Shown piece by piece: positions 27,832 to 39,200 of a DNA stretch of 64,000 bases. The DNA comes from Thalassoroseus pseudoceratinae (GTDB lineage Bacteria; Planctomycetota; Planctomycetia; Planctomycetales; Planctomycetaceae), in assembly GCF_011634775.1 (NCBI RefSeq), contig NZ_JAALXT010000003.1, positions 310,001-374,000 on the forward strand. The letters run 5' to 3'. The notes under the pieces are model-generated. The model made no database searches, was not told the origin of the DNA, and was given only the letters and a program-made list of their open reading frames with translations. The translations under genes and the position numbers were made by a program. Position 1 is the stretch's first letter. Each line of letters opens with the position of its first letter.

Positions 27832-29247
27832 ATGAATAACAACACAGCGATCAAGCCATCTCGACTGACGAAGCCACTAGTGCCGACCATCGGTTTAATG
27901 ATGATGGTTTGCGTGGGGTGTGCGTCGAATTTTTCACCGAGCTACCGTTCCGATCGAAACCATGATAATGGTCGGATTGCCTTGGCTGCGGCGGGCCAAA
28001 CTTCGTATCGGTACGATTCGGCGTACGCGGTTTCGCCCACTCCCGTCCAGACCCCAATTGCAGCACCTGCACCCGTGCAATCGTACCCAACCAGGCAAGA
28101 TGTTTCCGGGGGGCAACTACACAACGCGCCGTATCATAACCCACCGACGAATTTTGTCGGCAATGTCACGCCACAGACATCGTCTTCGCAGTTTGCTCCA
28201 AGTGCTGCCGCTTGCGAACCCACACAATTTCGCTGCGGCGTGCAATGTGAGAATGGTTGCTGCCAAATGGATTGGAGTCGCGCTCATCTCATCCCGTGGG
28301 AGACTTATGGGCCAGGCGAATACGTCGGACCAGCGAGAACGGCGCACGTCCCAGAGTATCGGCTTCGGGTCGATGACACCCTGGAATTCGTTTATCGTTT
28401 GACCGGCGAGACGATGTCACAGCCATACCGTTTCAACCGAGGCGACTTATTGCGGATTGAATCGTTGACGGCGTCGGAGTTTGATCGAGAGTTAATCGTC
28501 CAACCCGATGGAACCATCACTGTTCCACAATTCGGTCAGATTAGTGCCGCTGGTCGTACGGTTGAAGAACTCCGCAACGATCTGAATACACGGTTTCGAC
28601 TCGGTGGTGTGCTCAATCCTGGTATCACCGTCACGCCGACCAAAGTGAATACCACTCTGGAAGAACTTCGCAATACCGTTGACAGTCGTTCTGGTAGCGG
28701 CGGCCAAAGTCGCCAAGTCACCGTCACTCCCGAAGGCACGATCCAACTGCCGGCGATTGGTTCCGTTTTTGTGCAAGGCTTGAATCTCACAGAAGTGAAA
28801 CAGGAAATCGAGCAGCGGTATGCAGCATTGGTCCAGGGAATCGAACTCACGCCGATTTTGGTTCAACGGGCTCCGCGTTATGTGTATGTGGTCGGGGAAG
28901 TTCGCACGCCTGGTCGCTATGAGTTGGTCGGCCCAACCACAGCCATGCAGGGAATTACGCTTGCTGGCGGTTGGAATCCGGGGGCGAAACTTGAAGAAGT
29001 CGTCATTCTCCGTCGAGATGAAAATTGGAAGATTCTCGCGACCCGACTCAATCTTCATGATGCATTCTTCGGTCGGCAACCGTGCCCACCGGGCGAAGTC
29101 TGGTTGCGTGATGGGGACGTTGTGATTCTTCCCAAGACGCACATCCAATGGACAGGCGACCTGATTCAACAGTACTTCACCCGTGGTTTCTATGGCTTGT
29201 TGCCGGTGTCCGGTTCAGTGGGAATTGGGAGCTTCACGGCCTTCTAA
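27832..29247 (+). CDS. Wza-like polysaccharide export protein
   Basis: 471 residues, start ATG preceded by GAGGAAG. The N-terminus is hydrophobic and ends in VCVGCASN, an imperfect lipobox (Cys at -3), so it is probably an outer-membrane lipoprotein. After a Pro/Gln/Ser-rich spacer to about residue 165, a polysaccharide export domain begins (YRFNRGDLLRIESL, LIVQPDGTITVPQFGQISAAGRTVEELRNDLNTRF), followed by a second export-like strand set (VTVTPEGTIQLPAIGSVFVQGLNLTEV) and an SLBB domain (VYVVGEVRTPGRYELVGPTTAMQGITLAGGW). It should form the outer-membrane exit for the glycan made by the divergent operon. Confidence 0.85.
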   Translation: MNNNTAIKPSRLTKPLVPTIGLMMMVCVGCASNFSPSYRSDRNHDNGRIALAAAGQTSYRYDSAYAVSPTPVQTPIAAPAPVQSYPTRQDVSGGQLHNAPYHNPPTNFVGNVTPQTSSSQFAPSAAACEPTQFRCGVQCENGCCQMDWSRAHLIPWETYGPGEYVGPARTAHVPEYRLRVDDTLEFVYRLTGETMSQPYRFNRGDLLRIESLTASEFDRELIVQPDGTITVPQFGQISAAGRTVEELRNDLNTRFRLGGVLNPGITVTPTKVNTTLEELRNTVDSRSGSGGQSRQVTVTPEGTIQLPAIGSVFVQGLNLTEVKQEIEQRYAALVQGIELTPILVQRAPRYVYVVGEVRTPGRYELVGPTTAMQGITLAGGWNPGAKLEEVVILRRDENWKILATRLNLHDAFFGRQPCPPGEVWLRDGDVVILPKTHIQWTGDLIQQYFTRGFYGLLPVSGSVGIGSFTAF

Positions 29248-29366
29248 CAAGATTCGCAAGCCGTCAGGGAAAAGTGGCGACAGAGGGGGATGATTGATTC
29301 CCGCTTGCGAGCCACTAAAATGACGGGCATCGACTGCACTTCTTACTCTTTGAAACCGCGTGAATC

Positions 29367-30161
29367 ATGGCCCGCCTGACGCAAGCTGATTTGAACGACC
29401 TGAACACCACCTTCGAGGAACGAACGCCTCAGGAGTTGATCCGCTGGGCTGCGGATATCTTTGGTGATCGGCTTGCGGCCCTATCTTCGATGCAACGCAA
29501 CGGTAGTGTTGTCTGTCATATGATTAAGGAGTTGCAACTGCCAATTCCGGTTCTGTTCGTCGATACAGGTGTGCTATTCCAAGAAACACTGCAAACCCGT
29601 GATCGGTTCATCAAGGAATATGGCTTGGATGTCGTGACGCTCGAGCCAGATCGGACAATGGAAGAACAGACGGATCAATTGGGGGTGCTGTACCTCACTC
29701 CCGAAGGGCAAGCTCAGTGCTGCCATATGCGGAAGACCGAACCGCTTTTGAAAGCCAAGGGACGATACGACGCCCTAGTCGGCAGTTTGCGGCGGAGTGA
29801 CGGCGGTCAGCGGGAACGCACACCGATCTTGGCGATTGATACAGAGATGAACTGTCTCCGGGTCAATGTCCTCGTGAATTTCAGCAATCATCAAGTCGAA
29901 AAGTATATCGCAGAGCACGCGGTGATCATCAACCCGCTCCACTTCCAAGGGTATTCGACCATCGGTTGCAATCGCTGCACAACACCTGTCTTAGACAACG
30001 AACCCAAACGTGCTGGACGTTGGCGGCATCTCGGGCCATGGGCTGTCTATTGTGGAATTAATCCCACCGATCGCGCCGGCGGACCCAATGCACCAGCAAT
30101 TGATCTCCCCCAAGACACGATTGATCGAGTTCTCGGGCGAGAAACCGACTACATGATTTGA
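29367..30161 (+). CDS. cysH: Phosphoadenylyl/adenylyl sulfate reductase
   Basis: 264 residues. The PAPS reductase core is clear: [36 protein letters not shown], and R-rich [14 protein letters not shown]. Two cysteine pairs, C118-C119 and C201-x-x-C204 (GCNRCTTPV), mark the 4Fe-4S type, which usually reduces adenylyl sulfate to sulfite. The catalytic cysteine, normally in ECGLH near the C-terminus, appears as C229 in YCGINPTDR, followed by a 30-residue tail. It is in assimilatory sulfate reduction. The next gene is convergent, and a hairpin at 30183-30217 separates them. Confidence 0.9.
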   Translation: MARLTQADLNDLNTTFEERTPQELIRWAADIFGDRLAALSSMQRNGSVVCHMIKELQLPIPVLFVDTGVLFQETLQTRDRFIKEYGLDVVTLEPDRTMEEQTDQLGVLYLTPEGQAQCCHMRKTEPLLKAKGRYDALVGSLRRSDGGQRERTPILAIDTEMNCLRVNVLVNFSNHQVEKYIAEHAVIINPLHFQGYSTIGCNRCTTPVLDNEPKRAGRWRHLGPWAVYCGINPTDRAGGPNAPAIDLPQDTIDRVLGRETDYMI

Positions 30162-30182
30162 TCTTACCGTGATGGTGAGGTG

Positions 30183-30217
30183 TTGATCGACATTCGCTTG
30201 GGACGAATGTCGATCAA
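30183..30217. terminator. Bidirectional terminator-like hairpin
   Basis: TTGATCGACATTCG (30183-30196) is a perfect 14-bp inverted repeat of CGAATGTCGATCAA (30204-30217), with a 7-nt loop. It sits between the convergent ends of cysH and the giant gene, 22 and 18 bp from their stops. No long T-run follows on either side, so termination efficiency is uncertain. Confidence 0.65.
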
Positions 30218-30234
30218 GGGGAGTCAATAAATCA

Positions 30235-33200
30235 TTATCGAGGACGTCGCCGTTGACGACGACTCGACTTCGGTTTCCGCGCGAAGTCGGCGATGGCTTC
30301 ATCCCGAGTTTTCTGCTGGGTACGTCGACTGACCACGGCTCCCAATGCCATCACGCCTGCCGAGGCGGCGATCTCTTTCGAGGTGTCGTTGGATTGATTT
30401 CCGATTTTCTGCGTTAGTTTCCGCCCTGTCGAGGTCGGTCGCCAATCCACCCACGAGTCATCCGGTGAACCGATTGTCTCGAATTGAACGGCCGATTCAC
30501 CATCCGTCGGTTGGTCGGTCGGCATGGAATCATCATTTGCAGCGGCGGCACCGTCTTCCGCACCCTCACCGACAGACGGTTCCTGCGTCTCCTCGTTTTC
30601 ATCGGCGACTTGTGGGCGTCCGGTGTCTTCTGGGGTCCGTTCCCGTTCTTGAACCACTCGCCCTTGCTTGAGTGTGACATCCCGATAAACGATCTCACTT
30701 TCACCTTCAACCACGACAACTTGGTATCGTCCATCCGCTTCGGAGAAGCGTTGCCAAAGTGCTGTTAAGTTGTTGATCTCTTCGGTGGTCAATTGGAATT
30801 CCGCTAGGACTTCACCACGCGGCGAGAGCACTCGCAGCAAATACTTCTTCTCTTCTGAACCCGACTGATCCTGCGAATTCCCGGTGAAACTTTGGTTTTG
30901 ACTCTGTTGAACCGGTGTTGTGTTGTCCAACGCGACGAGATCGTTGGCATCGCCGTCTTCGCTGAACAGAGGCGGCGGAGTCACCGACAAATCGAAGACC
31001 ACCGTCCCGAACCCGGTTCCCGGGTTGATGAAACTGGGAACAACCGTGTTGACGCTGACGCTGCGTGGAGCGAATTGCACACTTCCGTTCGTCGCGAACT
31101 CATTGAACAGATCACCGCGGACCAACGCCGCCAGCGTTTCGTTGAATGTCGGCAGAGCATCTGGTCCGCCTTCTGCGGTCGCATCAACTCCAGCGGCCAA
31201 ATTGTTCGACGTCGGATCGAGCGGCCCAGAAACGTTTCCGACGAAATTGATGTTCGGATCATTGAGGGCCACCAACAACACTCGAATGGGCGCTGACGGA
31301 TTGTTCGGATCAGGAGCGGTTGTGTAGGTATGCGTTGCAACTTGCTCACCCGCATTCACCTGGGTCGTTGGACCGACCTCACGGGCTCGAACGATCTCGT
31401 CGTTGATGCCGTCTGCAGGCCGCTCAAAAATCTGGTTGAGTTGACTGCCACCAATCCCCTCAATACTGATCGTGCCATCACCCCAGTCGATGATGTAGGT
31501 GAAGTTGAGTTCGTCGCCCGTTCCAATGTTGAATGTGACCGAGACTTCACCCAACGAGCTGACGTCTGAAACACGAATGTCGGAAATGTTCGGTTCGATT
31601 TCACGGACACGTCCCGCGACCGCACCGCTGCCAGCTTCTTGGAAGCGAACAACTGTCGCGTTTCGAATTTCCGAGGTTCCGCCCGCCGTTCCATTGACTT
31701 GGCCATCTCCAACAACCGTGATGTTGCCAGAGACAAGGATGTTGCCACCCGCTCCAATGATAATGTTGCCGCCCGTTAAGGCATTCATGGGGCCGGTATT
31801 GTCAAAGTTGACGGCGGCTTCAAATCGCATGTTCCCGAGGGAGTCGAACGCGGCGGCCACCAGAATGTTGGAAACGTGAGAAACCGAATTAATGTTTCCG
31901 CGTGCGAACACGTTGCCACTGAATGAAGAGGCGGCGTTCGACTCCAATGTGATATTGTCAGCAGTTAGTTGACCACTCGCGGTGGTGACTAACGTGCTCG
32001 TTACCGCGTCGATTTGGAGATTTCCACCGGCGTTCATGGTCCCGTTGACGAGAACCGAAGTTTGCGCGGTTACTGCGATGTTGTTGGCCGCTTGGAAGGC
32101 TGCATTGGTTGTGGTGGAGGTCGCGGATGTCGACGTGATGGAGCCACTTCGTGAGCTCACGCTGGCATTGAATTCGGAGCTACTGGTTTCAGAATTCAAT
32201 CCCACATTGTTGCCGGCAACAATCGAGCCGTCGCCATTCGTTTGCAACGCTCCACCGGCATCAACCGTGGCAGTTCCAATGGCCACGTCCACGAGGGCGT
32301 TAATCGTGATATCGCCCGTCGTACCCGGTAGACGGATTAACGATACATTTCCAGCACCTGTATTGGACACGGTTTCGCTGACAACGAGACCAACCACTTC
32401 GACCGTGATATCACCGTCGTTGATTCCCGAATTACCGTTACCGACCGTAAGTCCGACATTCCGCCCCTGGGCATCGGTTAAGTTGCTGTCCGGTACGTCA
32501 CCGATCGTCAATGTTGAGGCAAAGCTATCAAGACTGATTCCGCCGGTTGCGGTCAACGCTTCTAAGTTTGGTACATTGACGTCGATGTCAGCTTCGTTTC
32601 CAGCGACGACAGTTCGCGATCCTGCCCGGGCCATCGTGCCGTCGCCAATTCCGATTCCACTGCCCGCGATCATCGTGATCGGACCGCCTAAGACATTGAC
32701 ACGGCTTGGGCCACTCACGGCACCATCGCCGGCACGATTATCGGTGATTTGGCCAAGACCATCGGGAGTAACCGCCGCCGACCGTATCGTGGACAGATCA
32801 GGGTTGCCGTCAAAAGTCATCCGGGCCGCATTTGTGGAAGCGAATCCATGATCAGCAAGGAAATAGCCGACACCGTTTGTTGTGTTGCCATCACTATTCA
32901 TGTTGATGACACCCAAGTGAATATCGTCGGCTGCCGTGATCGTAACGGTCCCGTTCGCGGTGCGGATTTGTCCGCCATTGTCGGGGACCGCATTTGTGGA
33001 TTCGGCGTTCTCGAGTCGGACGTCTGTGTTGACCCCGACCACGTTGATTCGACCGTTTTCGGATTGCAGTATCGTTCCAGGACCGTCGATGAGGACGTTG
33101 TCATCGTTTGTGGCCGCGGCACCAGCGCCGTCGTCTTCACCGATGATCGTCACCTTGCCCATGCTGCCGACGGAAACGAGGGCGGAATTACTCAACTCGA

Positions 33201-36200
33201 CACCAGCATTCCCATTCGCGACGCTATGACCGACGCTGTTCGCATTGCTACTCCCTTGGATGAGCAAGTCGCTTGTAAGTGTCGAAACTTCCGTGTTGTT
33301 GCCGGTCACAATAACGCCTTCGGCGTCCGACCCGCCGGTGCCAAGACCGGTTATTGTGACCGAACCGGAACCCAATGACCGAAGTCTTGCGGCATTTTCG
33401 ATCCGTACACCTTCGTTGTCCAAGCCCCCGAGTCCATTCGAACTTGCATCGCCGGTGATTTGGACGTTCCCGTTCTGGGAGACGATGTCACCGTCGTCCA
33501 TTCGAACACCACGGTTGCGGTCGTTCCCCGCCCCGCCAGTTCCGGTAATCGTGATGTTGCCGTTCTGCGTGGCATCGCCGATTTGTGCGTTGGAATCAAT
33601 CGCTACACCGTCGTTGTCGGTACTACCAGCGGTGCCGTTGGAACCACCGTTCCCGGTCACGGCCAGCGATCCACTGCCCGTCGCTACCAGAGTCCCGCTG
33701 CCTTGGAATCGTACACCTCGGTTGTCGCGTTGGCCGTTCCCTGCGGTCCCGTTAATTGTGAGGTCTCCACTGTTCGACCGAATTTGCACATTCCCGATTG
33801 CCGCCATCGCTGTGCTGGCAAGTGTGCCACCGACGTCAACACCCTCGTTGCGATCGCCGCTTCCGAAGCTGACACCATCAATGGCGAGATTACCGGAATT
33901 GGTTTGCACCGCTGTGCCTGCTCCGGTGATCAAAATCCCTTCATTGTCATTGACGCCTCGACGATTGAGCGTTCCAGCGGTTCCGTTGATAGCAAACGCA
34001 GCTGTGGTCGTCCCCATCAATTGGGCACCGTTTGAGATTTCAACACCCTCGTTGTTGTCGCCGTTGCCAAACGATCGACCATCGATGGCAACGTTTCCAG
34101 CTCCTGTGGAAATGATTGACGCCGATGAGGTGACGCGAACGCCCTCACTTTCGTTCGTTGGTGTGGAGCCGGTCTCTGCTCCGGCGAAACCTTGCACCGT
34201 GATCGTGCCGGACGCAAGGGATTCTAGCCGGGCGGAATTGGAGAGGTCCACGCCTTGGTTATTGTCCCCAGTGGCGAACGACCGCCCAATGATCGAAACG
34301 TTCCCAGTCGCCTCGGTCACGATCTGTGCAGAGGACGTGATCAGCACGCCTTCGCTCTCGTTGGTAGGCGTCGAACCGGTGGATTGGCCAGCAGTGCCGG
34401 TGACAGTTACGTTCGCGGAGCCTTCCGATTGAACGCGAGCGGAACTGGAAATCTCGACACCTTCATTGTTGTCGCCGGTCCCGAAACTCGAGCCGTTCAC
34501 GTTAATATCGCCATTGACGGAGGAAATGAGGGAGGCGGCTCCGGTCACTCGCACGCCCTGATTGCCATTGTTCGCGGTTGGTCCATTCGCACGTCCGGCA
34601 ATTCCAACGATGCTAATGGTTCCCGCATCAGCGATGGTTCCATTCGATCGGACAATGGAGTTTGTCATCACGACCCCATCATTGTCGTCACCGGTATCGC
34701 CACCTTGACCGTCGAGAACGATATCTCCACCACGAATGTTGGCGGCACCGGTTCGAATTTCGCCGTCAGTCACCGTGATACCCGTGAACGTACCGCCGGT
34801 TGGGACAGCCATCGCTGTGCTCTGTTCCGGATCGTTGGCGAGCAAGCGAATTTCACCATTAACCGTCTCAATCAACACCGAGTTCGTGCCGGTGAGTTCA
34901 ATCGAACGTTCGGCAGAGTAGAAGACGTCACCATCGAGAACCATTTGGTTGGCCACATCGCGGTCATCGGCAATCGAACCAGTCTGCACTAAGCCGTTCA
35001 TCTGGATGATGTCGCGTCCCGCAAAGACCTCGAAGTGCCCGCCACCATTGGCCACAAGGTTCACGTTGGCTTCGATCCGCACGTCGTCCATGGACGCCGC
35101 ATTGTTCGACACGTCACGAGTTCGCAGTTGGAGCAGTTCGGTTGCAAACGTGTTGGTTGCGGTGAAGTTGCCCGCGAATGTGATGGTTCCCGTGGTATCC
35201 CCGTTGAACGGTTGCGGAAGCGTGTTGATGTCACGCATGGCGGCACCGTCCAGCGTCGCATTCATGCCAACGACGTTCGAGGTCGGACTCGTTTGGCTGA
35301 CGAGGATTTCTTCCATGCTGTTGCGTACGATCGGAGCGTTTCCGATGCGAACGACCTCGGCTTGAAGCGTGTTGAGTTCGCTTTCAATTAGCTCAAGGGA
35401 GTTCGCATCGCTTGCCGTATCAGCGGCACCACCCAAATTGATATTCACCGTGCCCGTGTCGGGAGCGATAAGAATGAAGCGGTCATCACCACCGGCCGTG
35501 ATCCGTCCTCGCAAACTGGCACGGTCCGCAGAGATGATGATGTTTTGGTTCACAGTCTCTAGGGCGGTGCCCGCTTCCATTGTGAATCGGCCCGACGGAT
35601 CACCGTTCGGTTGCAACATCGGATCGACTGGCGTGAGGACCGCGTCAATCGTGATTTGCCCATTCTCGGTTCTTACGACAGGGGCAGGATCAAATGCACC
35701 TGGGGTGACGGTCACACCCTGGCCTGCCAACGCAATTTGCGAAACGCTGTCGCCAGTTGCGGTCTGGATTTGAACATCTGCGGAAATCGTCAGTTGATCG
35801 GGTTCGGTTCCGATTTGATCGTCGAAGGCCACCAAGGTGATCGCTCCCCCGTTTTGATTGATGACCGGTCGCAGAACCGTCATCGCACCTTGGTTGGAGA
35901 GAATGATCTCGTCGAGAGCATCATCACTGCCGATCATGTCCTGAATGTTGATGCCCGTCACTTGCGATGGCGGAGCCATAGCGGACATCAGGTCGCCGAA
36001 GCTGAACGAGAGTTGCCTAACGGTGAGATCAGCTTCGTTGTCGACGTGGAAGTCACCGCTATCGGTGAAACCGGCCAACTCGCTGACGTTCGTGTTGAGA
36101 TTGACGATTGCGTTCAGAGTGCTTGGCGATTGACCACGATCGCGTGGATTCGTCGGGGCATCGACCCCAATTCCATCACCAGCACCCAACACGAGCGAAT

Positions 36201-39200
36201 CGGCGATGACGTTCGGATCCTCGGATTGCAAATGATCGACAATCCGACCGATGCCGTCTTGTCGCAATCCACCAGGATTCGCATCGGCGAAGATGGCAAC
36301 ATTTCCGTTGTTGCCCGGTGTGCCGGCATCAATACGAGTCACGTACACATCGCGCGGAGCCCGCAAACCGATATTGCCGCCAACCGACTGAACCAGACTC
36401 TGTGAAACACCATCCTCAAACATCGTGATGTCGGCATCGGTTGTGCCAACCGCTACCGGGCCATTGTTGGAACCTGAGTCGGACCCGTTTGCGTTATTCA
36501 AACCATTGTAGTTCGTTCCCGCAGTGATGAGGATCTCACCGCCGTCGGTGGAAACCGTGACAGCTTGCGATTGCCCCAGAGCAATTGAATCACCTGCGAC
36601 CAATTGAATCGGACCGCCGGTTGAGGTGACGTTGGCGTTGACGATCAAATCGTCGTCGCCGGTGGTTCCTTCAGCCGCCAGCACAATGGCACCGGCATCG
36701 TTGTTCACGACACTGGAAGCAACCGTGAGCATTCCGTTCGCACCACGTGTTGCCCGGATTTCGATGCGATCGTTGGTGGAATTGTCGTTCGCAGAGTCGG
36801 TAATCGTGACGCCGCTCAGCGTGGTGATGTCGATGGAATCGGCCGGATTGACACAATTCAATGCGAACGAATCGCCGTTCACCGTGCCAATGGTCAAACC
36901 GCTCCCGCCGTTCACATTCTGAAGAATGATGTCTCCCGAGTCGGTGACTGCGGCGAGTTGATTGACCATCAGGTCCAGATCATCGACTTCCGTTCCGATG
37001 CCATCACCGGCACGGAGTAAGGTGTTGCTCGCGATGATGTTCGCGTTCCCATCCGCCTGGGCGTCGGTGATGGCACCGATCCCATTGCCTGTCGCGGCGA
37101 GCATATCGCCGTCTGCAACGATATAGGCGTCCGCACTGTCGACGTTCACTTGGCTCAATGCGATGTTTCTACGAGCGATCAACACGGCGTCATTGGTTGC
37201 GTTTCCATTGGTAACGACTTGCGTACCGGTTGCCATCACGATGTCGGCACCCGCCGCCGGCGAGTCGACGGTTCCGCTATTGGTCAGGTTTCCAACGAAC
37301 GGCAGCGTGAAGCCGGCAGCGATCGCAATGTCACCATTTGTGCCGGACGAAACCACAGGATTCGACCCCGCCATGGTGTTATTGATGAGCACGTCCTGTT
37401 CGCTGATCAATCGAATGTTGCCGTCAGTCGTGCGAACCCGCCCGTCACGATCGACACCGGTCCCGTTCAACACAAGAGCCTCGGTTCCGGCAGCATTCGT
37501 ACCGAAGGCTGCTAATGTGATGTTTCCACCTTCCATATTGGTCTGGGCGGCGACGTTCTCGACGAGCGCTTCGACAACGAAGTCTCCACCACTCATCGAA
37601 TCTGCGGTATTGAGACGACCTTCACGGACGTAAAGTTCTTGATCGGGACCGTCCGCTGTAATCGTCAGCCCAACTACGTCGTCGGCATCCGTGACACCTT
37701 GCACACCCAGGGCTGAAATCGTGAGCTGGCTTCGGTCGGAGATGAAGATGTCACCGGTTCGTGTCGTCGCAGCAAGATGATCGACGTCAATATCAATGTC
37801 GCGAGTTTCGATCGGAGCGTTGCAGTCGTAATTCCCAATGCCGCTGCCCGCCCGCAGCCCCAGGGTTCCCGCGATCACATTGAAGGCATCGCGAGTCACG
37901 TTCATCGCATCGTCGTAGGTCTCGTCGGCATCGGCATCGGTGATTTCGCCGGCGACATCAATGACCACCAGTCGTCCACGGTTCTCGATTCCCGCCTGAT
38001 CCATTCCGCCCTGGCTGTCGGTCCCGTCAAGTGGTTGGCCCAGTGCGAGTTCATCGACGTCGAAAATCTGGATGTTGCCGGTCGTGATATTTTCAGCGTA
38101 TAGCACATCGGCATCGAGATCGACGTCACCAAGATCCCCGAAGAGACCAAGGTTGGAGCCAATTCCCGATTCTGCGGTGAGTGAGATTGTTGCAGCGGTC
38201 ACGTTGACATTTTGATTACCGGTGAATGCTCCGAAAGTCGTAATGTCAACACTGTCATTTGCGTTCGCTTCGCCCGGTGAATTATCGACGATTCCACCTT
38301 GCGTTGTCAGCGTGATCGAACCTGCGCCGGCACCGGTACTAATGAAACCGATGTCCGGTGTCGTGCCACCGTCATCGATGACCAAATCGAGACTCGCGTC
38401 ATTGCCGCCAGCGTTCGTATTACCGGTTGTGATCGTGATGTCCGCACCTTGGGCGGTGACACCAACAACATCGCTGACGAAGCAGTCGTCCGCGTCGATG
38501 AAGTCGACGATCACTCCATCGCTGTCAGTGTAGTTGATTTGGCCGCCTTCAGTTCGCATCGCAATGATGTCGACATCGTTGCCAGCGTTCGTCAGCAGAA
38601 TGTCACCACTTGCTACGGTACGAGCACCGAGTCGTGTGGAACGGATGGCTGCCGTCTGCGTGATGTTTCCATTGAACGCGAGCAGTCGAACCGCGTCGGT
38701 CGCCGTGATCACTTCATCGACGTTCACCTCGTCAGCACAGATGTTGACAACGGTGGTCGTGACGCCGATGACATCTTGGTTGAAGCAACCCAGGGCCGTG
38801 ACAGTCCCGGTGCTGACCTCGTCAATGTCGTTGAAGAAGAAATTCGTGGGCACGTTGGCGGCAAGTACGTCGACATCGTTGCCGAGGTTCAAGTTGACAT
38901 CGCGGTCAGCGATAATCCCCAGATTGACAGCTTCCAGAGTTGCCGTTTGCGTGATTGTCCCGGCAGAGCGAATCCGGAGCGTTCCCTCCATCCCGCCCAT
39001 GCCTGACGGCGGTGGACCAACCGAGATCGCTTCCGAAATGATTAAACCTTCGAATGTCATCGAATCTTCGCCGACGCAGAGCAGCGCATCGACATCGGTC
39101 CGAAGTCCTGACAAACTCATGAAGTTGTCGCGAGTTCCAACCGTTCCAATGGTCAACTCGTCGGTGTCGGAATATTGCAGCGACCCGCCGATAAACATCA

